DNA from: Phormidesmis sp963710175
GTDB lineage: Bacteria > Cyanobacteriota > Cyanobacteriia > Phormidesmidales > Phormidesmidaceae
DNA: 64,000 nt
Assembly: GCA_963710175.1 (NCBI GenBank)
Contig: CAVPZC010000002.1
Location: 806,001-870,000 of the forward strand
Direction: 5' to 3'
A program made the translations under genes and the position numbers. Shown here one piece after another: positions 7,872 through 15,922 of the stretch (the stretch's first letter is position 1; the number at the start of each line of letters is the position of its first letter). The notes under the pieces are model-generated. The model saw nothing but the letters and a program-made list of their open reading frames with translations, did not search any database and was not told where the DNA came from.

Positions 7872-7996
7872 TATAAATGGCTCTCTAAGAGCATAGAGGA
7901 CGCCCCGAAGAACCCCCTCTATAATTTGCCTATAGTCTGTCTTTGGACTGTCAGTTAGCTGCCCCAACGTAGCCACTATAGCGCTGAGGACAGTGC

Positions 7997-8176
7997 TTAA
8001 GCCCCTACCTCAGCCGCCTCGTAGGTAGAGAAATCTGTGTACCCTGCCGCGTCAAAGGAATACCAGATCGCCTGATCGGGGTCAGGATTGAGCGGCCAGT
8101 TGTTTTCAAAGCGAGCGACTAGATCGGGGTTGCTGATGTACGGGCGGCCAAAGGCAATCAGGTCGAATAGCTTTAC
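7997..8176 (-). pseudogene. C-terminal remnant of an old yellow enzyme (alkene reductase)
   Basis: Read on the minus strand, 59 codons and a TAA stop match the C-terminal end of NemA/old yellow enzyme flavin reductases: DLIAFGRPYISNPDLVARF, then NNWPLNPD, then GYTDFSTY. In full enzymes this part follows a FMN-binding barrel of about 300 residues, all missing here. There is no start codon of its own. The remnant continues in the same frame directly after the TAA stop of the SDR gene, with no spacer, so a deletion probably fused the end of the SDR gene to the tail of a neighbouring reductase. The adjacent TetR gene is NemR-like, matching the classical nemR-nemA arrangement. Confidence 0.82.
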
Positions 8177-8914
8177 TTACAGCTCTTGCTTGGTCGGACG
8201 GATGATCATCTCATTGATATCGACATCACCTGGTTGTTCGATAGCGTAGGTAATGGCCCGAGCGATCGCATCTGCATCAATCGCAACGCCGTACATCTGG
8301 TTGGCGTTTTTTGCACTCTCTTCGTGAGAAATGGTGCTGGTTAGCTCAGTATCTACTGCGCCGGGAGAAATATTAGTCGAGCGAATTTCACCGTTGCTCT
8401 CTAGCCGGATGCCCTCAGAGATAGCCTTCACCGCAAACTTAGTCGCACAGTAAACCACGCCTGACGGAAAGACCTGATGCCCAGCCACTGAGGAGAGGTT
8501 AATAACATGGCCAGACTTCTGCTGTTTCATAATTGGCAGCACCGCCGCAACACCGTACAGCACGCCTTTGATGTTGACATCGATCATCGTGTCCCATTCA
8601 TCCACCTTCAGCGCCGCTAATGGCGATAGAGGCATCAGGCCAGCGTTGTTTACCAACACGTCTATCCGGTCATAGGCTTGATGAGTCGTTTTAGCCAGCG
8701 CTTCGACCTGATCGCGGTCGGTCACATCGGTCACCTGATATTTAGCGGTGCCGCCCGATTGGTTAATGTCATCAGCTAGCTCCTTCAGCCGGTCTTCTCT
8801 TCTGGCTGCCAACATGAGCTTAGCGCCGCCTTTTGCTAACCGGCGTGCGGTCGCTTCACCTAGGCCGCTGCTAGCCCCGGTGATGATGACGACTTTGTTC
8901 TGTATCTCAGACAT
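8177..8914 (-). CDS. Short-chain dehydrogenase/reductase
   Basis: Classical SDR oxidoreductase, 245 residues, NAD(P)-dependent and cytoplasmic. The cofactor motif TGASSGLG is at 12-19, NNAG at about 89-92, catalytic Ser near 141-142, and YCATK gives Tyr155 and Lys159. The Ala-Arg-Arg stretch after the second strand (LMLAARREDR) favours NADP(H). It is related to clavulanate-dehydrogenase/YdfG-like SDRs; the substrate is unknown. A TetR regulator gene lies just upstream on the same strand and a palindrome sits in the gap, so the gene is probably induced by an electrophile or similar ligand. The TAA stop is followed in frame by the old yellow enzyme remnant. Confidence 0.9.
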   Translation of the reverse strand: MSEIQNKVVIITGASSGLGEATARRLAKGGAKLMLAARREDRLKELADDINQSGGTAKYQVTDVTDRDQVEALAKTTHQAYDRIDVLVNNAGLMPLSPLAALKVDEWDTMIDVNIKGVLYGVAAVLPIMKQQKSGHVINLSSVAGHQVFPSGVVYCATKFAVKAISEGIRLESNGEIRSTNISPGAVDTELTSTISHEESAKNANQMYGVAIDADAIARAITYAIEQPGDVDINEMIIRPTKQEL

Positions 8915-9009
8915 AATTGATCCTTTCTACTGTGTGTACCGGCGGCCAGAGCGATCTGACTGCCGATTTGGCCGCTCGTTTGCTTTAAAGCTATAGATAT
9001 CAAAATTAG

Positions 9010-9024
9010 TAGACCGGTCGTCTA
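9010..9024. promoter_or_regulatory. Putative TetR/NemR-type operator
   Basis: The 15-base sequence TAGACCGGTCGTCTA has arms TAGAC and GTCTA around CGGTC. It lies between the TetR gene and the SDR gene, 96 bases upstream of the SDR start. Operators of NemR-like TetR proteins commonly carry TAGAC half-sites. It would let the TetR protein control the SDR gene; direct evidence is lacking. Confidence 0.6.
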
Positions 9025-9060
9025 TTAGAGAATCGTATGCTTCAATCAGCAATTTTAGAT

Positions 9061-9657
9061 CTAACTAGCGGCAGATCTATCTAAGACCTGCGCGAACAGT
9101 ACTTTGACGAAAGTTTCCATTGGCGCTACAGATTTGGTCACTTTTGCCTGCAATATAGCGCCTTCCCAGCCAGACAGCATGAATTTGGCCAGATCTGCCC
9201 AATTGCGGTCATCAGAAATTTCCCCGGCTTCGTAGGCGGCTTTCAGACACTTGGCGAACTGCTGTTCCCAGTCGGAGAGGATTTGATTGAGGCGATCGCG
9301 AAACAGCTCATTTTGCGCCGATAGCTCCTGAGCAAGATTCCCAATCAGGCACCCATTGGCACACTGACAGGCCCGCATCTCAGCAATGCCCATCTCAAAA
9401 TAGCTATTCAAACGAGTCAGCGGAGAAGACCGCCCGTCTTCCAGCGTGGCTTGCAGTCTTTCGCCATACTTGACGGCAAAGTCTTCAATAATGGCCAGCC
9501 CAAAGTCTTCTTTACTCGCAAAGTAATAGTAAAACGAACCTTTGGGCACGCCTGCGGTCGTCAATATATCATTCAGTCCAGCTGCGTTGAATCCCTGACG
9601 GATCACAATGTCACGGCCAGCTTGAATGAGATCGTCTCGCCTATGGGTACATTTCAT
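9061..9657 (-). CDS. TetR family regulator, NemR-like
   Basis: TetR-family repressor, 198 residues. The helix-turn-helix is at about 24-46 (NDILTTAGVPKGSFYYYF, then ASKEDFG). The ligand domain contains CQCANGCLIGNLAQELS at about 97-113, the cysteine-bearing helix seen in NemR, which senses electrophiles and reactive chlorine or carbonyl species by cysteine modification. It is transcribed towards the SDR gene, with a palindromic operator in the 146-base gap. The NemR-like sequence and the old yellow enzyme remnant downstream together suggest an ancestral electrophile-detoxification operon, now partly decayed. Confidence 0.87.
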   Translation of the reverse strand: MKCTHRRDDLIQAGRDIVIRQGFNAAGLNDILTTAGVPKGSFYYYFASKEDFGLAIIEDFAVKYGERLQATLEDGRSSPLTRLNSYFEMGIAEMRACQCANGCLIGNLAQELSAQNELFRDRLNQILSDWEQQFAKCLKAAYEAGEISDDRNWADLAKFMLSGWEGAILQAKVTKSVAPMETFVKVLFAQVLDRSAAS

Positions 9658-9748
9658 CGGACTTATCAGTAGCTGACTCGCCTTTTTATCGGGCTCGACC
9701 GGCCAATCGTCGCCCGCTCTACAGCACTTCTCCTAGTCAATGCCGGTC

Positions 9749-11665
9749 CTAATCGATGCCTGCTTTCACCGCATCTTCTAGCACATCTGCCATGCTCCTG
9801 CCTTCGGCTTTGGCTTTTGCCTTGAGCTTGGCAAACAGCTCATCGGAGACGCCTACCCGGTTACGACGACGGCCTGAACCGGCGGTCTTAACTGGTGTAT
9901 AGGTCTCGCTGAACTGGCGAAGAGACTCGAAGGTGTAGCGATCGCAAAAATCACCAAAGCTCTCTTCTTTCTCCCGATTTTGCTTAAAGCAAGCAAACAG
10001 AGGCTCCAGCTCTTTTTCTAGATGGTCTACATGTAAGCGCTCCATGTAAGGCCGAGCCAAGCGAACCTGGTTGGGAGATCCGCCCAGCCACAGCTGATAG
10101 CTATCGGGCGCACTGCCAACAAAGCCGAGTTCAGCCATGTAAGGCCGAGCGCAGCCGTTAGGACAGCCGGTCATGCGAGTGGCAAACGTCTCCTTTCGTA
10201 AGCCCAGCTTGTTCAACAGCTTGCGGATTCGCTCCAGCATACTGGGGATAATTCGCTCCGACTCCGTCACCGCCAGGCCGCATGTCGGTAGCGCCGGGCA
10301 GGCCATCGAGTAGCGCTCTAAAGAGTCCACTTTGCTATCGGGCGTAATCCCGTCACGGTCTAAAATCGCCTGAATCGCGGCCTTGTCAGCCGGGTCAACG
10401 TCGCACAGAACCACGCTTTGGTTCGGCGTCACCCGCATCGGCAGCTGAAACTTTTCAACAATCTCTTTGAGCGCCGCTTTGTTACGGAGTTTGCCCTGGT
10501 TGTGTACCCGGCCATTGCGGACATGCACCCCGACAAACAGCTTGCCATCGCCCTGCTCGTGCCAGCCCAAATAGTCTTCAAACGTCCACTCCGGCAGCTC
10601 TTTATAGGGTTCTAGCTTTTTGCCAAATCTCTTTTCGACTTCGGCAATAAACTTAGGCAGTCCCCAACGGTGAATGAGATATTTCATCCGAGACACGCGG
10701 CGGTTGTACCGTTCGCCGTAGTCTCTTTGCGTAAAGACAATCGCCTTCACCAGGTCATAAATATCGTCTTTATCGACATAGCCGATGTGGTCTGCGATCC
10801 GAGCAAAGGTTTCTTCCTTATTGTGAGTGCGGCCCATGCCACCGCCTGCCATCACGTTAAAGCCCTGTAGCTCGCCGCTGTCGTCAGCGATCACGACCAG
10901 AGTGACATCTTGGGTATAGGCATCGACTGAGTTGTCGCCCGGAACAGTGACCGCACACTTAAATTTACGAGGCATGTACTGCACTCCGTAAATCGGCTCT
11001 ACCGGATGGGGCTCTCCGTCCACATGACCAGCTCGGCCTTGCCGGGCAGCTACGACAGCCGGATCTTCCTCGGTGGTTACGACCTTCTCCCCATCCAGCC
11101 AAACTTCGTAATAGGCCGGGGTCTGAGGCGTGAGCAAGTCAGCAATGTTAGTCGCGTACTGACGAGCCAGAATGTACTCAGGCTTATTTTTGTAAGGCGC
11201 AGGTGGAGCCATCACATTGCGGCTGAGGTCGCCGCAGGCTCCTAAGGTTGAGCCCATGCTGCGAATAATTTCAGCCAGCGTCGCTTTGAGATTTTTCTTG
11301 AGAATGCCGTGGAGCTGAAAAGCCTGACGGGTAGTCGCCCGCAGCGTGCCATTCCCGTACTTATTCGAGATATCGTCCAGGGTGAGATATAGCTCAGGGG
11401 GAATATAGCCGCCAGGATTACGCAGGCGGAGCATCATCTGATAGTCCTTTTCCTGGCCTCGGATGCGGTTATCGCGGTTATCCTGCTGATAGGAGCCGTG
11501 AAACTTCAGGATCTGGATGCCGGCTTCGGTGAAGTGGGTGGTGTCTTGCTTTAGCTCAGTCGCCACGGGCTCCCGCAGAAACTGGCTGCGCTCTTTGATG
11601 CCTTCGAGCTTAGAAACCTTTTTTTCGGCGGCCTTTTCGGCGGGTTGGACGGGCGTTTGAACCAT
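9749..11665 (-). CDS. sir: Ferredoxin-dependent sulfite reductase with C-terminal RHH-like tail
   Basis: Reduces sulfite to sulfide with six electrons from ferredoxin, using sirohaem and a 4Fe-4S cluster. The cluster ligands are the two family motifs: CPALPTC (Cys456, Cys462) and GCPNGC (Cys501, Cys505). Two nitrite/sulfite reductase repeats are present in the usual order; the length of 638 residues matches plant and cyanobacterial Sir. After about residue 590 comes an extra basic tail (RRRNRVGVSDELFAKLKAKA, then EGRSMADVLEDA) that fits a ribbon-helix-helix: one strand, two helices. Plastid sulfite reductase binds DNA in some plants, so a DNA-binding role is conceivable. It joins cysC and the SLC13 permease of this window in sulfur assimilation. 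Confidence 0.95.
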   Translation of the reverse strand: MVQTPVQPAEKAAEKKVSKLEGIKERSQFLREPVATELKQDTTHFTEAGIQILKFHGSYQQDNRDNRIRGQEKDYQMMLRLRNPGGYIPPELYLTLDDISNKYGNGTLRATTRQAFQLHGILKKNLKATLAEIIRSMGSTLGACGDLSRNVMAPPAPYKNKPEYILARQYATNIADLLTPQTPAYYEVWLDGEKVVTTEEDPAVVAARQGRAGHVDGEPHPVEPIYGVQYMPRKFKCAVTVPGDNSVDAYTQDVTLVVIADDSGELQGFNVMAGGGMGRTHNKEETFARIADHIGYVDKDDIYDLVKAIVFTQRDYGERYNRRVSRMKYLIHRWGLPKFIAEVEKRFGKKLEPYKELPEWTFEDYLGWHEQGDGKLFVGVHVRNGRVHNQGKLRNKAALKEIVEKFQLPMRVTPNQSVVLCDVDPADKAAIQAILDRDGITPDSKVDSLERYSMACPALPTCGLAVTESERIIPSMLERIRKLLNKLGLRKETFATRMTGCPNGCARPYMAELGFVGSAPDSYQLWLGGSPNQVRLARPYMERLHVDHLEKELEPLFACFKQNREKEESFGDFCDRYTFESLRQFSETYTPVKTAGSGRRRNRVGVSDELFAKLKAKAKAEGRSMADVLEDAVKAGID

Positions 11666-11907
11666 GGGAAGTTTGATGGGAAGTTTGATTTGAGGAGTGT
11701 GATGAATAGTCGAGCGAGTGAATGCTCAGGGAATGGCCGGTGAATGCCCGGTAATCCGGTCGGGATGGCGGTGTATCTATAGAAATTTTATCACCGCAGC
11801 TCTGTTACGGGGTTCGCCTCGAAAAGATTCGACGTATTTTGATGAGATAGTTTAGTTTATTGACGGGTTTGATACTGTTTTGAGCGATCGCTCTAGGAGC
11901 CCCACCC

Positions 11908-12162
11908 ATGGCCGATTCGATGCTATACAGCGAGGAGATGTTTGTCTTTCTCACCCCCGATGCCAGTGAAACTTTCCTGACACCGCCCGAACTGCTAGAC
12001 AAGCTCAAAGCCCTGTTAGCAAACCAAACAGACCTGCCGCCCGAACTGAAAAGGATCTCCTCCAATGAAAAGCGGGCTCAGTACCTGATGGAAACCCACT
12101 GCGAATTTGAAACCGCCCCCGGTGAAGCCGTCCAGTGGTATGCCGTCAGATTGGAAAAGTAG
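11908..12162 (+). CDS. CRR7-family protein (chlororespiratory reduction 7)
   Basis: Protein of 84 residues matching the CRR7 family of cyanobacteria and plants. Diagnostic segments are MLYSEEMFVFLTP, FLTPPELLDKLKALL, AQYLMETHCEFE and the end QWYAVRLEK. In Arabidopsis CRR7 is needed for accumulation or assembly of the plastid NDH complex; the cyanobacterial role is less clear. No membrane segment or transit peptide is present, so it is cytoplasmic. It is divergent from sir, with about 240 bases between the starts. Confidence 0.8.
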   Translation: MADSMLYSEEMFVFLTPDASETFLTPPELLDKLKALLANQTDLPPELKRISSNEKRAQYLMETHCEFETAPGEAVQWYAVRLEK

Positions 12163-12240
12163 CTTCGAATGCGCTCAGCTACCTGGCTCATGGCGATAGG
12201 GGCCTGGACATAATTGAACGGTGGCTGAGCGTAGCCGAAG

Positions 12241-12780
12241 TCACACCGCTTTCATCGCCAATGCGATCTTCTTCTCGGCGGGCTGACTCACCTCCGCCAC
12301 GATGCCAGGGCCAAAAAAAGCCTCAATCTTAGACTCTTTTTCCTGCCATTTAGAAAACGGCACGTAGGGCGAATCAAACTCCAGCACCAGCGTATAGGCC
12401 CCGTCTCGCTGCTCCTCGTGAAGGCCAGATAGCACCGGGCGCTGCGTGTCATTGGGGCTGAGGCCGAGCCGCTCCAGCGTTTCGTCAAGATGGGCCTCCT
12501 GTCCGTAGCGGTAGCGCGTCACATCGTTACGCACCTGGGTTTGGGTTTGAGTAGCCTGCTCGCGCAGGGCAATCACCGCCTCGCTCGGTAGCTGGGTGTA
12601 GGGCACAGGCTCCAACTCAGCTGCCCGCAGGGCCAGTCCGCCCAGTAAAATGGGCACGCCATAGAAAAAACCAATCAGGTTGAGCGTAGCCTTTTCTTGG
12701 GCGTAGGCGACAAAGCCGATGACGGTGAGAATGCCGCCTACTATGAGGAGGACAGATCCCAGGGGGATTTTGCGCAGCAT
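12241..12780 (-). CDS. DUF2854 membrane protein
   Basis: Protein of 179 residues found in cyanobacteria and chloroplast-bearing plants, function unknown. Two hydrophobic helices lie at about 8-26 and 33-52 (GSVLLIVGGILTVIGFVAYA and LIGFFYGVPILLGGLAL). A soluble domain follows with QLPSEAVIALREQATQTQ and YTLVLEFDSPYVPFSKW. This is the DUF2854 pattern. It is convergent with the CRR7 gene, with 78 bases between the stops. Confidence 0.8.
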   Translation of the reverse strand: MLRKIPLGSVLLIVGGILTVIGFVAYAQEKATLNLIGFFYGVPILLGGLALRAAELEPVPYTQLPSEAVIALREQATQTQTQVRNDVTRYRYGQEAHLDETLERLGLSPNDTQRPVLSGLHEEQRDGAYTLVLEFDSPYVPFSKWQEKESKIEAFFGPGIVAEVSQPAEKKIALAMKAV

Positions 12781-12891
12781 GGTCGTTTTCCTTTTTGTTA
12801 CCGCTTGAAATAGGCAGGGGTGCAGATGCGCTCAGCCCCAAATATGCTTATCCTATAAAGAAATGTAACTCATCTCGGAGACCCGTTTGAT

Positions 12892-13074
12892 ATGGAATTT
12901 GCCGCACTTCAAACCAGAATTGAGCTGATTCGCTCTAAGCGCCAGTCGCTGATACGGTTGTTGGAGCAGCCCGGCATCGGCACTTTGCGCATCGATATCA
13001 ACCAGGCTCTAGAAGAAATTGACGATTTGCTCGAAGAGTTTGACCGCGCTTTCCCCACTCAGGTAGCCTCATAG
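12892..13074 (+). CDS. Small conserved hypothetical protein (coiled-coil)
   Basis: A 60-residue protein, probably two helices: EFAALQTRIELIRSKRQSLI and IDINQALEEIDDLLEEFDRA, joined by a PGIGT turn. Heptad-like spacing of Leu/Ile suggests a helical hairpin or dimer. No known family was recognised. It starts 37 bases before the ferredoxin gene and points the same way, so it may be the first gene of the ferredoxin-DUF3326 cluster. Confidence 0.6.
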   Translation: MEFAALQTRIELIRSKRQSLIRLLEQPGIGTLRIDINQALEEIDDLLEEFDRAFPTQVAS

Positions 13075-13111
13075 AGGAGCAAAGGAGAGGAACGCAGGTA
13101 AAAACGAAAAG

Positions 13112-13432
13112 ATGGGCAAAACCTTTACAGCCGAAATTCATCACCAGGGCGAGATTCACAGCATTCAAGTCGCCGAAGATCAGACAGTGCTAGAGGCTGC
13201 CCAGACAGCTGGGCTAGATCTGCCGTTTTCTTGCAGTGCGGGGGTCTGTACGACTTGCGCGGCGCTGATTACTGAGGGCACCGTCGATCAGACAGACGGT
13301 ATGGGCGTGAGCACAGAGCTACAGGCCGATGGCTACGCGCTGCTCTGTGTGGCTTTTCCCACCTCAAACCTGAAGCTAGAGACCGAAAAAGAAGATCAGG
13401 TCTACGCGCGTCAGTTCGGTCAGCCGGGTTAG
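13112..13432 (+). CDS. Plant-type 2Fe-2S ferredoxin
   Basis: Soluble one-electron carrier, 106 residues. The cluster ligands are Cys41, Cys46, Cys49 (CSAGVCTTC) and Cys79, the standard CX4CX2CX29C spacing. It differs from photosynthetic PetF: the loop reads CSAGVCTTCAA instead of CRAGACSTCA, and the C-terminus is longer and basic-acidic mixed. A specialised partner is therefore likely. It is followed 13 bases later by a 73-residue protein and then a DUF3326 protein, overlapping genes on one strand. An electron-transfer role for that unknown enzyme is a reasonable inference. Confidence 0.9.
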   Translation: MGKTFTAEIHHQGEIHSIQVAEDQTVLEAAQTAGLDLPFSCSAGVCTTCAALITEGTVDQTDGMGVSTELQADGYALLCVAFPTSNLKLETEKEDQVYARQFGQPG

Positions 13433-13445
13433 CAGGCTAAAAGCG

Positions 13446-13667
13446 ATGCAGACAAAACTTGTCACGATAGAGGTGTCTTTGTTGGCTCCGCCCAGCAAGC
13501 TACGCGCTGCTGTGGCAGGCTCTGATGTGATGCGCTCGGATGCGCTGCGATCGCACATCGAGACCAGTCTTGCAGACTACGGCGATCCCCTCCGCTGGGC
13601 CATTACCGCTATTGATCAGGCCAATCAGACCGCTCATGTAGAAGCGGTCGTCACCGTCATTAAATGA
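13446..13667 (+). CDS. Conserved hypothetical protein (73 aa)
   Basis: Small soluble protein with predicted beta-alpha-beta pattern: TKLVTIEVSLLAPP, SDALRSHIETSLADYG, PLRWAITAIDQ and AHVEAVVTVI. This could be a ferredoxin-like fold or a small adaptor. It contains no cysteine. Its ATGA junction overlaps the start of the DUF3326 gene by 4 bases and it begins 13 bases after the ferredoxin stop, so it is almost certainly expressed with both. I do not recognise a named family. Confidence 0.7.
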   Translation: MQTKLVTIEVSLLAPPSKLRAAVAGSDVMRSDALRSHIETSLADYGDPLRWAITAIDQANQTAHVEAVVTVIK

Positions 13668-14734
13668 CTGTAAAGAAACCGCATACGACGGTGCTAATTA
13701 TTCCCACTGGCATCGGCGCAGCAATCGGGGGCTATGCCGGAGACGCACTGCCCGTCGCCCGAACCCTAGCTGCTGTAACCGACCGGCTGATCACCCATCC
13801 CAACGTGCTAAATGGGGCGCAGCTCTACTGGCCCATAGCCAATGCCTGCTACGTCGAGGGCTACGGCCTAGACCAGTTTGCTGCTGGGCGGTGGGGGCTG
13901 CGGCCCGTGCACCAAAATCCGATTGGGCTGGTGATCGATCAGGCGGTAGAATCTGAGCTGCGCTGGCGACACTTGCAGGCCGCCGATGCCGCTCGGGCTA
14001 CGCTCGGACTGGACATTAGAGCGCACGTAGTGACTGATATGCCTTTACAGGTCAGTCTCAAGACGACCCAGTCGGGCGCGTCTTGGGGCACGTTAGCCAA
14101 TCCAGGCAGTTTGCTGCGGGCGGTAGAACGACTGATCACTGAGGCGCGGGTAAAGGCGATCGCCGTCATTGCCCGCTTCCCCGAAGATGAAGATGCTGCC
14201 GCACTCGCAGCCTACCGCCAGGGCAAAGGCGTTGATCCGCTAGCCGGAGCCGAAGCCGTGATCAGCCATCTGGTTGTGCGCACCTTTAAGCTCCCATGCG
14301 CTCACGCCCCAGCACTTTCCCCTCTGCCGCTCGACCCGACAATTTCCCCCCGCTCAGCCGCAGAAGAAATTGGCTATACCTTTTTACCCTGTGTGTTAGC
14401 TGGCCTGAGCCGAGCCCCGCAGTTTGCCCTTGGAGCTGATTCGTCAGAGCGGGCACATGGTGCGGTCATCAGCGCCGATCAGGTAGATGCGGTGATTGCG
14501 CCTGCCACTGCTTTTGGCGGCAGCGCAGTGATGAGCTTGGCGCAGCGGGCGGCTCAAGTGATTGCGGTGGCAGAAAATGTCACGACAATGGCAGTCAGCG
14601 CGACTGATCTAGGCATTCGGGCGATCGCCGTCAATACTTACCTAGAGGCGGTAGGGGCGATCGCAGCCTATCGAGCGGGCGTCGTTCCAGATGCACTGCG
14701 TCCTCATATTCAGTCATTACCGGAACTACCCTAA
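13664..14734 (+). CDS. DUF3326 protein
   Basis: Protein of 356 residues of the DUF3326 family, present in many cyanobacteria and of unknown function. Segments supporting the assignment: TTVLIIPTGIGAAIGGYAGD near the start, HPNVLNGAQLYWPIANACYV, DPLAGAEAVISHLVV, and a C-terminal stretch with AVAENVTTMAVSATDLGI. Gly-rich turns (PTGIGAAIGGYAGD) resemble nucleotide- or phosphate-binding loops. No membrane segment is present. It overlaps the 73-residue gene by 4 bases, and a ferredoxin is encoded just upstream. The unit looks like an enzyme with its electron donor, but the chemistry cannot be stated. Confidence 0.82.
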   Translation: MTVKKPHTTVLIIPTGIGAAIGGYAGDALPVARTLAAVTDRLITHPNVLNGAQLYWPIANACYVEGYGLDQFAAGRWGLRPVHQNPIGLVIDQAVESELRWRHLQAADAARATLGLDIRAHVVTDMPLQVSLKTTQSGASWGTLANPGSLLRAVERLITEARVKAIAVIARFPEDEDAAALAAYRQGKGVDPLAGAEAVISHLVVRTFKLPCAHAPALSPLPLDPTISPRSAAEEIGYTFLPCVLAGLSRAPQFALGADSSERAHGAVISADQVDAVIAPATAFGGSAVMSLAQRAAQVIAVAENVTTMAVSATDLGIRAIAVNTYLEAVGAIAAYRAGVVPDALRPHIQSLPELP

Positions 14735-14756
14735 ACAGAATTGAGCCAGTAAAATT

Positions 14757-14777
14757 GGGGTCAGTGCGGTTGGCCCC
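14757..14777 (+). terminator. Putative terminator hairpin after DUF3326
   Basis: Seven-base stem GGGGTCA/TGGCCCC (one G-T pair) with a seven-base loop, 22 bases after the DUF3326 stop. No T-run follows, so efficiency is doubtful. A possible minus-10 box TATACT for the next gene lies a few bases further. Confidence 0.4.
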
Positions 14778-14896
14778 CTAAGATGCTGTATATACTAAGA
14801 CTGAATCCCTATAGAACCTTGCTGAGGTCATCGATCAGCTGACGGCGTAAGGTTAGATTTAGTCATCGACGCAGAAGAGAACTGAGGAAAAACGAC

Positions 14897-15670
14897 ATGG
14901 GACTGTTTGATCGCGTTAGCCGGGTAGTGCGCTCCAACCTAAATGCAGCAGTGAGTTCGGCTGAAGATCCTGAAAAGATTCTCGACCAGGCCATCATTGA
15001 CATGCAGGAAGACCTGGTAAATATGCGCCAGGCCGTCGCTCAGGCGATCGCCTCCCAAAAGCGCGTGCAGCGCCAGGCTGAGCAGGCCCAATCTGCCGCC
15101 ACTAGCTGGCAACAGCGCGCGCAGCTTGCCCTGCAAAAAGGCCAAGAAGATCTCGCCCGTGAGGCCCTAGTTCGCAAAAAGACCCAGGCCGAAACCGCCA
15201 ACGCACTCAAGGCCCAGCTCGAACAGCAAAGCGCCTCAGTCTCTACGATCAAGCGTCAGCTGATTGGCCTGGAGAGCAAAATCTCTGAGGCTAAAACCAA
15301 AAAGGACATGCTCAAAGCCCGCGCGAGTGCGGCCAAGGCCAACGAGCAGCTGCAAAAAACTGTCGGCACCCTCGGCACCAGCAGCGCCATGGGTGCTTTT
15401 GAGCGCATGGAGGACAAGGTGCTGCAAATGGAAGCCAGTGGCGAAGCCGCTGCTGAGCTAGCGGGCGCAGATCTAGAGAGCCAGTTTGCCCGGCTAGAAT
15501 CTGGTGACGACGTAGACTATGAGCTAGAAGCAATGAAAGCCCAGATGTTGGGTGGCTCAACGCCTGCTCAAGAAGCCCTACCAGCGGGTAACGAACCGGC
15601 TGCGGCCCCTAAAGACGAGGCCGTAGATGCGGAGCTAGAAGCGCTCAAGTCCGAACTAGATAGCCTGTAA
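14897..15670 (+). CDS. vipp1: Vipp1/IM30 (PspA family) membrane-remodelling protein
   Basis: ESCRT-III-like protein needed for thylakoid membrane biogenesis and repair. The 257-residue chain starts with the amphipathic helix MGLFDRVSRVVRSNLNA, which inserts into membranes. A long coiled-coil helical hairpin follows (about 25-150, rich in Ala, Gln and Lys), then the PspA-type helices ending near residue 215. The extra C-terminal helix after a Pro/Ala-rich linker (VDAELEALKSELDSL) separates Vipp1 from PspA. The gene has its own upstream region of 160 bases and a hairpin after the stop, so it is probably monocistronic. Confidence 0.92.
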   Translation: MGLFDRVSRVVRSNLNAAVSSAEDPEKILDQAIIDMQEDLVNMRQAVAQAIASQKRVQRQAEQAQSAATSWQQRAQLALQKGQEDLAREALVRKKTQAETANALKAQLEQQSASVSTIKRQLIGLESKISEAKTKKDMLKARASAAKANEQLQKTVGTLGTSSAMGAFERMEDKVLQMEASGEAAAELAGADLESQFARLESGDDVDYELEAMKAQMLGGSTPAQEALPAGNEPAAAPKDEAVDAELEALKSELDSL

Positions 15671-15726
15671 AGCGCCGAAGTAAGAGTTAATCTATTAATC
15701 TTGATAGAGACGGCTTTTTAATTAAA

Positions 15727-15753
15727 CCCCACTTAGATTTTTTCTAGGTGGGG
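15727..15753 (+). terminator. Hairpin terminator after vipp1
   Basis: Eleven-base arms CCCCACTTAGA and TCTAGGTGGGG around a T-only loop, 56 bases downstream of the vipp1 stop, with one G-T pair. An AT-rich flank follows but no long T-run. Confidence 0.65.
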
Positions 15754-15787
15754 ACATTTATTGATGGTTACTGAGCCAGCTGCTTCT

Positions 15788-15893
15788 CTCGCTATAGCTC
15801 CTGTCGAATTGCTTAGGACACTTTTACAGGCTGAAACCGCTATCTGACAACAGGCAACTCGACTCGCAAAGTAAGAATGCATCCTTACTTTGC
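15788..15893 (-). repeat. Composite dispersed repeat, locus 4 (block A, hairpin)
   Basis: Reverse-oriented copy of locus 2. Block A is at 15803-15863 (ends GTCGAATTGC and GCAACTCGAC), then two bases, then a hairpin at 15866-15893 with arms GCAAAGTAA/TTACTTTGC around GAATGCATCC. The conserved tail GCTATAGCTCCT precedes block A. The hairpin ends 29 bases before the chosen aminotransferase start, so the element probably forms part of that gene's leader. Confidence 0.85.
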
Positions 15894-15922
15894 TATATTC
15901 CATCGTTACGCACCCCATCGCT

